A stretch of DNA of 64,000 nt from Astrothelium macrocarpum. Its lineage: Eukaryota; Ascomycota; Dothideomycetes; Trypetheliales; Trypetheliaceae. The position numbers and the translations under genes were made by a program. How positions within the stretch are numbered: position 1 is the stretch's first letter; every line of letters starts with the position of its first letter. The notes below the pieces were generated by a model. It did not search any database, was not told the origin of the DNA, and saw only the letters and a list, made by a program, of their open reading frames with translations. The stretch covers positions 62,001-126,000 of the forward strand of contig JAGEMR010000003.1 of NCBI GenBank assembly GCA_021030915.1, given 5' to 3'. Positions 11,500 to 24,293 of the stretch are shown one piece after another.

Positions 11500-12725
11500 A
11501 TAGGGTGGTTACAATTTCCAGAAGACTTGGTCAATGTATAACAAAAGAAATGCAGAGAAACGGGTCAGTCATGTACTTGCGCAGGTTTTCGAATTTCACA
11601 AAAGTGGCGAAGCCGAAGCTATATATTAATAATGAATAATTAATGTTGTTGGTCTGATAGCGGAAGCATGATCATCCAATTGACCACCACCACGTCAGTC
11701 ATACTTATCTTCACGTCTTTGACCACTTATTCACGCAAATAAATCTATGCGTGCGTTTTCATTGCGCATCTCGTAGCAAAAGTGTTATCCATTTCTTTGC
11801 GCTCGTAGTCATATAATGAGTACTGTTCGTGGAGACTTCCGGATCGTGTGGCGTAGGAAGTGTATTTTAAACAGACTCTCAACGAAGCAACGTCTCAAGG
11901 AGTGGCTTCGGCTTCGAAAGTATAGTACCTATTGTCTTTAAGTTATTGTCGTTACGGTGTTGACGAGAGCAGCCACAGTTCCTGAGATTGCCGCGGATAA
12001 CCGCTCTGCCTTATTTTACACTCACACCTTACCAAATTACAAGAGTGTGTTCCTCCCTCGCGCCACAACAGAGATTCCGAGCCCTCAAATATTAGATCTC
12101 CGGAACGATCCTTGAGTTCTAACTTATCCCACTCTTGGATAATCGACTCTTTTCTCTGGAAGACGAAGCCACCCCAAGAAATGGACCGAGTGTGGACGGA
12201 GTCATTATCTCACTTGGCGTTTACATACCCTTTTCCCGTCCTCAAGCTCCCGCACAACTACGTCTGGCATGCAGTGCTCCAATAACACAAAGAAGATTTC
12301 GAAGATATACGAATCAAGTGCATACTGTGAAGACCAGTCAAGAAGCATCGACAAGCTGACGATGATAGCTCGTCTACGTCGCACGGTCTAGCAGTAGTTG
12401 ATAATACAAGGGAGGGCTGGGAAGACGATTTACCCATGAACTGTCTTCCGAAGTATGGCTGGAGGATATCATGGTGTCAGAAAATACAATAAGCCCTCTA
12501 CTATTTACCAAAAATGGGCATAGAGGAGAAGGGTTTAAAATTTACAAGGAAGTGCGATACCTCTGGAACATGTCAAAAATTCGAAAGAGCTATAGGGGCA
12601 TTCGCGATCCAGAATGATCTATTCTAAAATCGAGCAAAAGAGGGCAAGGCCAAGTGCACTGCAAAACTTCCAGCGTCGCATGTGGCCATGAAGCAAGCAG
12701 TCTCCATCATAGCAAAGGAGGGTCA
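11500..12725. other. intergenic, no gene seen
   Basis: This lies between the convergent ends of the VPS62-like gene and the polyketide synthase. There are short frames only; nothing is conserved to my eye. Confidence 0.5.
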
Positions 12726-15700
12726 TTACGCCTTCTGGCCTCCCTCTCTCTGCGCAAGAATATCTGTTGCCAGAGCTTGCAAATTATCTGCCTGCGTTAT
12801 GGCAGTAAGTGGCAACTCAACGCTGGTTTCCCTACGAATCCAGTTGCGCAGTTCGACTGATACGAGAGAGTCCAGGCCAAGAGATGCGAGGGGAGTATCG
12901 GGCCTCACCTCATCCCGCTCAATGATTGTCATGGCAGCAACCTTGGTGATCAGTGCTTCAGTCAGACCAACTAGTGGATCATCGGCGATAGTCCATACAC
13001 TAGACTGCGTGTCACCGCCTCCACTTACATTCGCCTTCTTTCTTAGGTGGCGCTCCGCTTTGAGGCGTTCTCTGGTATGCACTGGATGGAAGTATTTCAG
13101 GGATCCATCCTGCACGGCCTGACCTTCAAGGTACAGTTTGAAAGCAATAGTTTTACCGTTGTGGTGGAAGGGGGAAGACTCCCCACTGACAGCGCCCTTG
13201 ATGATAGTTCGGACATTAGCCATTGTCAATACGGCACCAATCGTTTGCTTTAGTAGCTCGGTGAGATTGTTATCGGCAACGTAGCCAACATCGAGAACGA
13301 CCGGTAAGGCGATGGAAACGGTGTGCTGGCCTTTGGCTCTGCGGTACTGGGTGAAAGCATCGTAAAATGACTAAATTACAATTTGGGTCAGCTTCATAGA
13401 GGGTCTTTGCAAAAATACTATTGCTCACTCACCGCCGTGCCAGCGTAGATCCCTTGTCCAACGTTACCAGTTTCCCCAAGGAACGAGCCGAGATTAATGA
13501 AAAAATCGAGGTTATTGGGCACTAGCGCATCGAGGTTCCATGCACCCTGGACCCGAGGTTGTGTAATGATTTTCCATTCCTCATACGTGGCGTTCTCAAA
13601 TAGTTTGTCCTAGTATTAGGTGTTACCTTCGTGAAAATGGTTATTTAGTAACGCTGACAAACAACTTACACTCAGAAGAAGGGCACTGTGCACTACACCG
13701 CGGATCGGGGGAAGGTCCCTAATTGACCACAAGGCTTTTGCCAGGTCCGCGCGGTTGCCGACATCGCAGGCAAGAGCCCTTACACGAACGTCGGTGTCTT
13801 GATATTTCTCCAACAGCTTCTGGACTTGTGCACCAGAATCACCGCTACGACCCAATACAACGACATTGCGAGCTCCGTGCTCGATCATCCAGTAAGCCAG
13901 GTCAAGACCAATGCCACGCGTTCCGCCCGTGATGAGAATGGTTCCGTTAGAGTCTAACGTCACTTGCGACGGGCGAAGGGCGCTCTCGGCTATGACTCTC
14001 TCGTCCTTACCAAAGGTGACGATGACTTTACCCATATTCTCACCAGACCTGAGCTTGCGCAAAGCCGAATCAAACTGAGAGATTGGCAGCACAGTCACGG
14101 GTTTTATGGGAACAATAACATGGCGCTGGAGCAGACTGACAACCTCGGAAAAAATCTCTTTGAGATCCTCTGGCCGGTATTTGAAGAGCTCGCGAAGGTC
14201 GACACCGCTGAAAATCACATTGCTGTCGAAGGGCCTCATTGGCAAGTTGTTGTTCTGGAAAGCGTCCTTCTTGCCAATTTCCACAAATCGACCAAAGTTT
14301 GCAGCCAAGGCCCAAGTGTCTGTTAGAAGCTCACCGGTGAGGGTGTTGACAACAACATCCACACCTTTCCCATTCGTTGCGCACAGCATACTATCTCTGA
14401 ACTCACGCGTACGACTGGAGAATATCTGATCCTTGGGGATTCCAAAGGTTTCGTGCAGAAACTCTCTCTTCGCTTCGGTACCAGCAGTAGCAAAGATTTG
14501 AGCTCCGAGGTGTTTCGCAAGCACAATACATGCCTGACCTACTGCACTGGCCGCTGTATGAATAAGAACTGTCTCATTCTTCCTGAGTCGTGCAGTATGG
14601 ATGAGAGCCAGGACTGCCATAGAGTACGCGAGCGGTAAAGTAGCGGCGTCACTTGAGCTGATACCGGCTGGGATTCTGGCAGCTTGCCAGGACGGCATTG
14701 TCTTATATGTTGCGAAGGCGCTATCTTCGAGCGCCAGGAAGAAAACGCTATCTCCCTTTCGTAGATCAGTCACCCGGGAACCTGTCTTGACAACTTTGCC
14801 GACCCCGTCAAGGCCTGGAGGACCCCAAGGGATGGAACCAAGGATGAGGTTAAGATCACGGTTGCTCACGCCTGCGGCCTCGACCTCAACAACAATCTCA
14901 TCATCACGACATGGTTGCTGAAGAACGTCGGTCCTGCGGAAGTAGATGGAGTCGGGACTACCGGCAGCGTCAATAGTCATCTCCAGAGCACGGTCTCCTT
15001 CCCAGATACTTTGTTCCTTTCGGAAAGAAAGTCCCTGCTCGACGGCAAATTGCTCCTTGACATCATTTAATAGCCGCATACGAGGTAGGTGGATCGTGCC
15101 TTCGTGCCACACAAAGTCCTGATCTTCAATGCGTGTCACTTCTGGATCTCGTAGCCTTTCAGCGAGTTTGATGATGGCGGACACGCTCTGGGATGTGAGG
15201 GGCACGTCGTCGAATAAGAGCAGGTTCTTTGGGTCGGTTTCGATTCGCAATGTGCGGACTAAACCCTTGATAAATTTGGCCATGGGAGAGCTGGCCTCGG
15301 GAATAACCCATAATAGCCCTGCATTATGCAAGAGCAAGTCTTGTAAGCACTTGAATGTTTCCTGGGAGACATCTTCCAAGAGAGGATGGCGCGGAGAGTC
15401 GATGAAGATGTAATATGGATCTTCCCTAGGGTCAATCTCGGCAAAGGGTCTTGTTTCGGTCGGGCAGCCAACGTGATGTGAGACAGCGTCGGCCACCATC
15501 TGGGCAAACTCCACTTCTTCGTCGTCTATGAAAGGTCCACAGACAATGATAGACCGGCCTTCTTCCAACTTGCCTATCCTGGTCGAGCACATCACGCCGA
15601 CCGTCTCATCTCCAGAGTCGGTACGATCCTGGATGCTGACATCAACTCCTGAGAAACCAGTGTCTAAGAGGAGGCGATTCCACATATCCACAGGCATCAT

Positions 15701-18700
15701 TGGTCCCTCGTCGTGATCACGATATTTGTCTTCGGCATACCACCAGCCAGGAAGCAGAGAAAATGGCATCACTAAAGCTGGGTGGCTGTTGGCTTCGAGC
15801 AAGAAGAGCTTGCCTCTTGGTTTCATCAAGGTTCGCACATTGGTCATGGTAACAGCCATGTTCTTAGTCGCATGTAGCACGTTGGCCGCGATAACGATAT
15901 CAAACTCTTCGGGAGTAAAGTCTTGTTCCAACGGGTCTTGGCTGATGTCGAGCTTCTTGTACGTGACATGGGTTGACCACTTGGCCAGCTTGGTACGGGC
16001 ATTCTCGAAGAAGCCAGATGAGATGTCGGTGAAGGTGTAATTGGTGAATGCAGCCTCTTCTTTACCGCGAGATAGTCCTTCCAGCACGGGGAGCGAAGTA
16101 CCTCCCGTTCCGGCCCCGATTTCCAGGATGCGCAAGTTCGAGTCGAGATCGGATATATTGGCAAGCAGTTCACCCAGAACCCTACTGTAAAACGCATTGA
16201 CCACGTCTGCCATATAATATCGTGAAAGCAGGCCGTCTGGGAGCATGAGTTCGAGCGCTTCTATTTCCCCGCGCAGGATTGGAACAAGGCTTTCGCCTAT
16301 AACGCAGATCATCTCACCTTGCGCATCTCCCTTTCGCAACTCGTCGAGGAGAGCTGTTGGATCGGGCCCAAGGTCCAACTTGTCTTCGGTGAAGTTTCTA
16401 CTCGCCCACTTGACAAATTGGGAGAGGTGATATGGTAGCTTTGAACGGTCGTCTTTCGCCGTCTCTTGCAATGCCCGCTGGATGAAATAGCGGGAAGCGA
16501 GGTCTAATTTCTGTATGCGCTCGGCAGCGGATTCAGCCATCTCCCTAACTGCAAACCTCTTTCTCAACTCTTCTTGTGGGAGGAAATCCAGCCTGGATAG
16601 CAATTCCCAGGCCCAGTTCTGTGGAAGACCGGCAGCTGGGTCAATCTCCTCATCTGCCGACCCAATAGATCGGAAGGCTGCCGACTCCCATTCCGCGACG
16701 GGCGTGAGGGAATTATCCGAGTTTCGCGCAAATGCAGCTACACCAATGTGCATACGGCCACCTTTGACATCGTAATCCAGCAGGCGAGTGACAACGTCGA
16801 ACCGTTGCCCAGGTTCCGTCGGGATTTTGTTTGAGACTCGAAAGCGGCTAATGTAGTTGGGCATCTGCGCAGGCCTCTTTCCGTCTTCAGTCTTTTGGAG
16901 AGGACCACCGCCCTGGAGAAAACCATCCAATGTTGGTGGGTCGACGGTAACGGGCGAGCCATAGGGATCCGGCAGGACTAGCGATCTACCAAGGTCACGC
17001 AGCTTGTGTTCGAGTACTGTGTAATCTTGGCCTTCGAAGAACCTGACCGAGTTTCGGAATGATGGACCATAGCGTGTGGCTCGCACACCTGCATATTCGT
17101 ATGCATACGCAATATCGTGCTCAATTAGGTCCGTGGTGGTATCGGCGAGGGGTTTGGATACCTTCAATGTTGGAGTCTCAGAGGTCATGTCGGTCATTTC
17201 GGGTTCGATTTGGCCATAGGCGTGTATCGTCCACCCATCCGCCTCTGTCCACGCCGAAATCTCAAATGTCCACATCGTAGATGAGAACGATCCCGTCCCA
17301 GTGGTAGCTGGCCTAATCTTTGTGACCATATCGACGGTCTCTTCTTCTTGAATCTCTAGACGCCGAACGACATGGAAGTCTTGCACGAGGAATGCGGCCG
17401 CTTGAGTGGAGAGAGTCCTTCTCGCAGCCTCGATGGCGCACGACATGTAGCCGGTCATTGGAAAAATCACGGCTCCAGCCACGTTATGGTCTCGAATCCA
17501 CGGCATTTCGTCGAGTGTGAAGACTTGCCTGTACGCGCGCTCCTTGCCCCCGTTGGAGGCAATTCTCCTTCCAAGAAGCTGATGGTATGAATCTCCAGGA
17601 AACAATTTTTCGTGGGTAGCCCGTGGGATGATCTCGTAGCTGTTGGACTTGTCCCACGCATATGCCGGAATATCGGTGACCACGTGGGCGTTGTGCACGT
17701 CGGTCTGATTGACCGCTCCTAGTTGGACTGGAATACCCATAGTGAAGAGACTACCGGCGAGGTTGAGTAAGGCTTCATCCCCTTCTGTGCCACGAACCAA
17801 AGTGGATAGGTAAGTGAAAGATGACGTTTGGGGTCGATTGCCCTGCTGAGGCCGAACGAGGTCCAGGGTCTGCTTGATCGGGTTCTTTAGAGCAGCGTGC
17901 GGACCTATTTCCATAACAATTTCGAGTACTCCCTTATTGGCACTGATCGTGCCTTGCTCCTGTATAGTGAAAATACTCTGGATTGCATTCGCGAATTGGA
18001 CTGGCTGAACGAGATTCTTGACCCAATAAGAAGCGTCGACGGTGGCCGGATCCGCAACACGTCCAGTGACGGAAGATACAAATATTGGACGAGAAGCACC
18101 CTGACTCTTGGACGAGGAGACAATGTCATTGCAGAAAGGTTTGATAGCTTCGAGGTACGAGGCTGCCACCTGCTCTATGTGACGGGAATGGTACGCCAGC
18201 TCGATTTTGAGCTTCCGAGCAAACATTCCTCGTGCCTCCGCAACCTTGTGAACGTTTTCAATGGCCAGCTGGTCGCCCGAGATTGTTACGCTCTGTGGAC
18301 TGTTCATAGCGGCAACTGTAGCGTAACCCTTTGCGTGCTCTTCAATGAGCTTTGTGGCTTCTTCAGGCCCCACTCCAAGAGCCAACATTCCTCCCTTCTG
18401 ACTCTGCTGGCGAAGCAACTGAGCAGCTGCCTGGCCACGGAAATATGAAATAGCAATGGCAGCTCGGAAGGAAACCAAGCCCGCGGCGAATGCAGCAGCG
18501 ATCTCTCCGCTAGAGTGTCCTATGACTACAGCCGAAGTCACTCCCCAGCTCTTGAGTAGTGTTACAAGACCGAGTTGAACGGCGGTACACGCTGGCTGGC
18601 TGATTTCGGCCGCGTCTACCCGCGATTGGGGCGTTGGCTTTGCAAGTTCCTCTTTCAAGAACCAAGATGCTCCCATCTCCTGAAGATGTGCTTCAGCTTT

Positions 18701-20772
18701 TTCCATTGCAGTGGCAAAAGCTTGGTATTGCCACAATCCAGAAGCCATCTGAGCATATCTTTTCATACGTTAGCTGGCTTGGAATGTTAAGAAAAAGATA
18801 GCAGAGAACGACTTACTGAGCGCCTTGTCCAGTAAAAGCGAAGGCAATGGCCCGGTCTTTCATTTTACTTGGTTTGGAGGTTGCCAGTTTCTCCTGGAGG
18901 CTGTTCACGGAATCTGCAACCGCATACAGACGATTTGGATAGTGTGTACGGCGCTGCCCCAGTGTGTAGCTGAGATCTTTGATAAAGTTGCTGGACTCGG
19001 GAACCTCATCCAAGTACTCGTCGAAAGAAGCCAAGTACGAAGTGAGACTCTTTTCTGTCTTTGCGGAGAGAACGAACAGTCGTTTATCGTGAGAGGCAAC
19101 ACCGTTTCCGTTGACGCCATTTGTAGCCTTGCCGTTCATGTGCACGCCATTGGTAACCACGTTGTTCCCGTTTGCTCCATTTACGACAGACTTGGAGGGA
19201 GCTGCCTCCACAATAATTGCAGAGTTGCTACCGCCGAATCCTACATTTATGAACCTCAACAGTACTTTACCAACACCTATCTCGTGGGGGCTAACTCACC
19301 AAAGTTCGTTACAAGTGCTCGCCTTGGCTCATTCTTGGGCCAGGGAATCGGTGTGTCCAGTACTCTGATCTTTTCCTTACCTTCGATCCTGGAACTAATC
19401 TTCTCAAATCCTGCTGTAGGCAAGATGACCCCATTTTTAACCATCAAAATGGCCTTGATCATGCCAACTATTCCACTTGCGCCTTCTAGATGTCTATACA
19501 CACGAGTTAGAAGAGATCAAACGATTGGATATGAAGCCTTGGAGACATCAGCTTACCCAAAATTGGATTTGACAGATCCAATGTAAATGGGATTTGACGC
19601 GGTTCGGTCCTTCGCAAGTACACTCGCAAAGGCACCAGCTTCAATTGGATCACTACTAAATTAGCTTTGGAGCACCAGCACGTCTATAAGGTGATCGCAT
19701 ACCCAGCGGCCGTACCAGTCCCGTGGCCCTGATCAATGACTTAGTGTATTCTCGAGGAAAATTTGGATCAGGAGAACATACCTCGACAACAGGAGTCTCA
19801 GAGGGTTTTAAGCCCACCGCTTCATGTACTCTCGCAAGCAGCTTCCGGTGGGCTACGCCATTTGGCATAGTGATTCCTTCCGATCGGCCACCATGGTTAC
19901 AGGCAGAACCACGAATGACTGCGTGGATTGGATCGCCGTCGCGGATGGCATCGTTCAAGCGCTTAATGAGTAGACATCCGGCACCTTCACCGCGGCCGAA
20001 GCCCGAGGCCTTTTCATCATATGAATAGCTTCTGCCATGCGTTGAAAGCGCTCTGTTTGTGAGTAGTAAGCAAGACTGGGGCAATTATCAAAGAACCGAG
20101 CATTGATTATTCACGTTACCCTGTCTTTTCAAGTGCGAGCCATCCACCTGGGCCCAAATTCAGTGCTGCGGATCCCACAAAAGCGGCGTTGCAATCTCCT
20201 TGACGAAGGGCTGACACAGCTTGGTGTACTGCGTAAACGCTGCTTGCGCACGCGGCATCGAGCACGACACTTGGTCCGTCGATGTCGAAGAAGTAGGATA
20301 TGCGATTGGCAAGCATGCACGGCGCCACTCCGGTGGCCGAGAAAGTCTTGGCCGCGTGTTGGTCGTCCCCAAGACGATGTGAATATTCGTGTTGTCCGCT
20401 ACCTATGAAGACACCAATATTCTTGCCAGCCAGGTCAAGAAGACTATGGCCAGCATCTTCAGCGGCTTCCAAGGCGCACTCGAGCAGCATTCGGTGCTGT
20501 GGGTCCGAGTTTCGAGCCTCCTCGGCTCTCATATTAAAGAAGGCAGCATCGAAGGCAAAAATGTTGTCCGGTACAAAGTTCGCTCCCTCTGCTCTGAACA
20601 CTCCAGATTTATCGGCACCAGGTTTCCAGTAAGCTGACTGATCAAATCGTGCTGCTGGAATTTTGGACCAAGCAGACCTCGCCTGCGCCAAATAGTCCCA
20701 TAGGCCTTTTCTCCCGATGCCAGGGGCGCGGTAAGAGAGGCCTACGATGGCGATTCTGCTATCGTTGGGCAT
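12726..20772 (-). CDS. highly reducing type I polyketide synthase (KS-AT-DH-CMeT-ER-KR-ACP)
   Basis: Nine exons: 20772-20120, 20052-19782, 19728-19703, 19652-19557, 19493-19300, 19240-18817, 18758-13670, 13609-13433 and 13370-12726. All phases agree, giving 2524 residues. KS (about 5-430): active-site Cys in LDAACASS and the His of EGHGTGT, the latter on a 26-nt exon. AT (about 548-870): GHSSGE. DH (about 945-1250): His in WIRDHNVAGAVIFP, Asp in PPTLDGFLQ. C-methyltransferase near 1430: LEIGAGTGGTS. ER (about 1810-2130): HTAASAVGQA nucleotide site. KR (about 2150-2390): TGGTRGIG, with Ser and Tyr in NLGSFLG and GIYAGTASF. ACP: Ser about 2478 in LGLDSL. All seven domains look competent, so a reduced, possibly methylated chain is expected. 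There is no thioesterase or reductase, so release needs a partner. The C-A protein at 36.5-39.4 kb is one candidate. Confidence 0.96.
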
Positions 20773-21682
20773 GTTGTCTTGACTTATTTCTAATGCAATA
20801 TACGAGTTTTTAAATTTTATTAAGAGAATTACTAACAAGACAAGGTAGAGATTTGATCCCGATTGATCGAACTAAAAAGCATCCCATTCGAACTTATAGA
20901 CCAGGGACATCATTAATGTGCAGCTCTTTCGTTCCTTCCAGCCTACAGATGTTTGGGCTATTAGTCACGCCAAAATGCTTGGGTGTATATTCGGACCGAT
21001 CTGCTCAAATAGGCAATGAAGCTACGACGCTCTCGAAAATGTACAGCTATCCCCGGAGCTCTCACGAGCGCTGTTTTGAGAAGTTTCAGCCATCCGTGGG
21101 ATCACGTTGGACAACGATAGCGGTCCAAATTTCGGATTTTGTCACGGGCGGTATCAGCCAGCCTCTACGATGCACCATTGATCTCCCGAGATATTTGCTT
21201 CTTTTCGTCCCATGCGATGATCTGCATTTCCTATTGAAATTAGCTGAATCGAAGACGAGAAAGGGCTGCAGATAAGTGATTCATGGCTGAACAATGAACA
21301 GAATTTTGCTGCAGCGGCACCTACACCCCTGCCACAATAGACGGAACATTTCCTCACATCATCTGCCGGACGTATGCGAAGTTGTTGGCCGTCTTTCAAT
21401 CATGTCTCATCGCATCGTTTTACTAATCTAGCCTAGACCATCACGCAGTGCTGCCAACGACCATACAAAGTGTACATGAGTAAGCAATTATTCGATTATT
21501 ATCTCTACAGATTCATAATCTTCCTTTGGAGGGAATGAAAGGAAGTCCAGCTCCGTTTTCTTTACTGATAGGTCGCAATATCTACTACACTCTGCGGTTG
21601 AAGTTGTGATTTTTCTTTTTTCCCTTTCTTTTGATTGTTGAAAAAACAAAGCCATAAAAAATCATCCATAGTTCTGGTCCAA
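20773..21682. other. intergenic upstream of the PKS, no gene seen
   Basis: This carries the PKS promoter and the 3' flank of the dehydrogenase. Only short, unconserved frames occur. Confidence 0.5.
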
Positions 21683-22744
21683 TCAAATCTCAATGGTCAA
21701 TTTGCCGAATTGTTTCCCCGCCCTTATATCCTCGAACAAGTCGTCAATGGCGTCCACACAATCGAGACCTTTGACTGTCCGGCTAATCACAGGCCTGATC
21801 TCCTTCTCTCTAACGAAAGTGATCATGTCCCTAAACTCCGTCCTGGATCCGAGTGTACTTCCCTTCAACTCTATATTCTTTAGTACGGCCTGCATAGGCC
21901 AATCCATGACTGGTGCAACGGTCATGCCGTAGCTCGAGATGACGCCGCCAGGCTTCAAGATCGTCGTCGTCTTGATAACGATGTTTCCACCGGCTCCATC
22001 GATGACAGCATCTAGGTAGGGCCGCTCAGCTGGCAGCATTTCAACTAGCGTTTTTTCCCAGTTTTCGTTTTTGTAAATCACGCCACCCTTGGCCCCGATC
22101 TGCTGTGCTCTGGCGATTTTGGCCTCGGATCCTGAGGATACATACATATTGCACCCCAGCGCGACACCAAATTGCAGCACCTGTAAAGCAACACCCCCTC
22201 CAATGCCAGTGACGAGAATGTTACGACCAGGCTTTGCATTACCTGACTTTGTCACCAGAGCTCGCCAAGCGGTCAGGCCACAAGAAGGAAGTGCGGCAGC
22301 TTCGACCGCGCTGAGATGCTTGGGACATGGCTCCACCTCAGACTCGTGGACAGCAATGTAGTTCTGGGCCATGCCTAGATGGAGATGCGGTTCAGTCCCT
22401 CCAATGGTACTGAACTCTGCCCAGTCCTCAGGCCCATCGTGGCTTGATCTCCATCCACGACAGGGTGTTAGTACGACAGGCTTGTCAAGCAGATCGGTGG
22501 TACAATCAGGACCCACTTCGATGACAGTACCGTATCCGTCCGAGAGCAGAGGAGCCTTGAAGGATATGCGGGGGTACAGATGCTGACGGATGAAGAAGTC
22601 GCGGTGGTTGAGAGCTGCAGCATGAATCTTGACTACAAGTTCATGAGGACCTGGTGAGGGTCTGACCACGGAGTTTAGCTGCAGCGGATAATAGACCTGA
22701 CCCGCCTTGGCCTTCTTTTCTCGGATGGTGAGGGCGTGGGGCAT
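21683..22744 (-). CDS. medium-chain dehydrogenase/reductase (zinc-type ADH-like, quinone reductase class)
   Basis: A single exon of 353 residues with a GroES-like N-terminal half (PHELVVKIHAAALNHRDFFI) and a Rossmann half with VTGIGGGVALQVLQF as the NAD(P) site, followed by the typical VIDGAGG segment. The structural Cys4 zinc site is missing, placing it among zinc-independent quinone-oxidoreductase-like members. It lies just beyond the PKS promoter on the same strand, so it could act on the polyketide. The PKS has its own apparently intact ER domain, so this need not be a trans enoyl reductase. Similar proteins are also encoded outside biosynthetic clusters, so membership is inference. Confidence 0.88.
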   Translation of the reverse strand: MPHALTIREKKAKAGQVYYPLQLNSVVRPSPGPHELVVKIHAAALNHRDFFIRQHLYPRISFKAPLLSDGYGTVIEVGPDCTTDLLDKPVVLTPCRGWRSSHDGPEDWAEFSTIGGTEPHLHLGMAQNYIAVHESEVEPCPKHLSAVEAAALPSCGLTAWRALVTKSGNAKPGRNILVTGIGGGVALQVLQFGVALGCNMYVSSGSEAKIARAQQIGAKGGVIYKNENWEKTLVEMLPAERPYLDAVIDGAGGNIVIKTTTILKPGGVISSYGMTVAPVMDWPMQAVLKNIELKGSTLGSRTEFRDMITFVREKEIRPVISRTVKGLDCVDAIDDLFEDIRAGKQFGKLTIEI

Positions 22745-24293
22745 TGTGTCGTGATGGGCGGTGTGCTGTTTTGAGGCGCAAAGAGCGAGGGAGCAAATTA
22801 TCAGGGGGATTCAAACGATTGGGGGAAACCAGATGGCTAGGAGAAACGCATGAGTAAAATAATGAAGTTTAGAGAAGCAAAGAGGTTCATTCCAGGTTGT
22901 ACGACTGCAGCACTCCCTTTGTCCCCCTAGCGCCGCAGTGTGGCGCCGCAGAGTGCATTGGCGATCGGAGAGTTAGTGTCTGGCAGAGCAGAGCTACATG
23001 TGTACCTATAGAGGAGGGCGAAGATAAGGTACCTTAGTCTTGCAGGTGATTCGAGTCCATGTGCGTAGGCAGACCTCCTTTCCGTATTTGCCTCACACCT
23101 CTTGTCCTCCAGCGGCAGTCCCTATACACGCTTACTTCCCGTCCATGGTTGCTTCCTATCCATATTGGCACTTATCTACCAACCCTACTCGCCTATTTGT
23201 TTCCTATTTCTGCTAAATACAGATGAATCGATCGGAATCCGGATCCGGATTTCCGAGACAGCAGCCCAGGGGCACAAGGGGACGCCTCCAGAGCTCGTCC
23301 TTGATATCTCCGGTCCCTGCGTATCTCTCGTTCCTAATCGTCTCCACTTCTCATTCATCCTCTGATTACTTGTCTTTGGTTTCTGCTTATCTCAGACTCT
23401 GACGTAATCGCAAATTGTGGTGATTAAATGCAGACACCTGATAGGCGGGCAACGTGATTTTATTTTCTTTTGGGAGTAAATATACGTACTTATTGCTAGG
23501 TGAGGGGGAGATCAGCGGCCTTGATTCTCGACGCTAGCTACATGATATCTAATGTACATGCTTTCCACTGTGATTTGTCTGATCAATTTCTTATTGCTTA
23601 GCCTAAACTAGCCCTGGATTACAACCTCTTTGACGGCATTGGGAAAATATTGGAGTGCATCCACAATCTTGCCTCGCAACGGGGCAGATTTATTGTTTTA
23701 CATGTATGAGCTTATATGTATTATTAAGACGATCTCCGCCATTTATTTTGAAGGCAAAATTTAATTTTCTAATTTCATCAATTATAGTGCACTGAGAGAC
23801 TATATATCAAAAAATAAACTTTATACGTTAGATTTACCAAAATGTCTTTTCACTTCGGCACTAGTTATTCCCAATAAGCTTTAAATGCAATATCAAATTC
23901 GCTGAATTTCTGAATTTGTGCTATAGAACAAGCTAGTTTACCGCCTCGACCAAGATTCCGTCGTATCGATCAAGGATTTGGCCCTACTGATGCGATATAC
24001 GCGTTCAACAATTCCCTATTCGAGTTACAGCCAGAACGATCATTCCGGCGAGAATCAAATCTCCTGCAAGGCAAATGGGTGGCAAGGCCTGCCGACGGCT
24101 CACTGGTGCCCAGTGATTGGCCATGAAATGGCTCCTTTGGTCACACTCAGTTCCGAAAGAAACCTCTCCTGTCTCTGAGCTCAATGTCATAGATTGCCTC
24201 GCATTCATTCTCCCACTCCCGCCCTCTGTGTGCAGCGAGGCAAAACTTTATCCATACCATCGTATAATATCCAGAGCGCAAACAACCTAGATC
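22745..24293. other. intergenic: promoter region, SINE remnant and A+T-rich island
   Basis: This divergent spacer separates the dehydrogenase and the P450. It holds a degenerate SINE copy (about 23515-23690) and an A+T-rich stretch (about 23690-23935). No gene is supported. Confidence 0.55.
23515..23690 (-). repeat. degenerate, 5'-truncated SINE copy
   Basis: This matches the body of the SINE at 502-922 in the same orientation. Shared blocks include CGCTAGCTAC, TAGCCTAA(A/G)CTAGCCCTGGA and GTGCATCCACAA, and a later block resembles 750-775 (CCACAAT...GCCT.GCA.CGGGGC). The tRNA-like head is not present, and I see no target duplication. Confidence 0.6.

Noticed and set aside
21683..22744. Assignment of the dehydrogenase as a dedicated trans enoyl reductase of the PKS
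   Set aside because: The PKS has an apparently intact ER domain, and the protein resembles general MDR enzymes found outside clusters.
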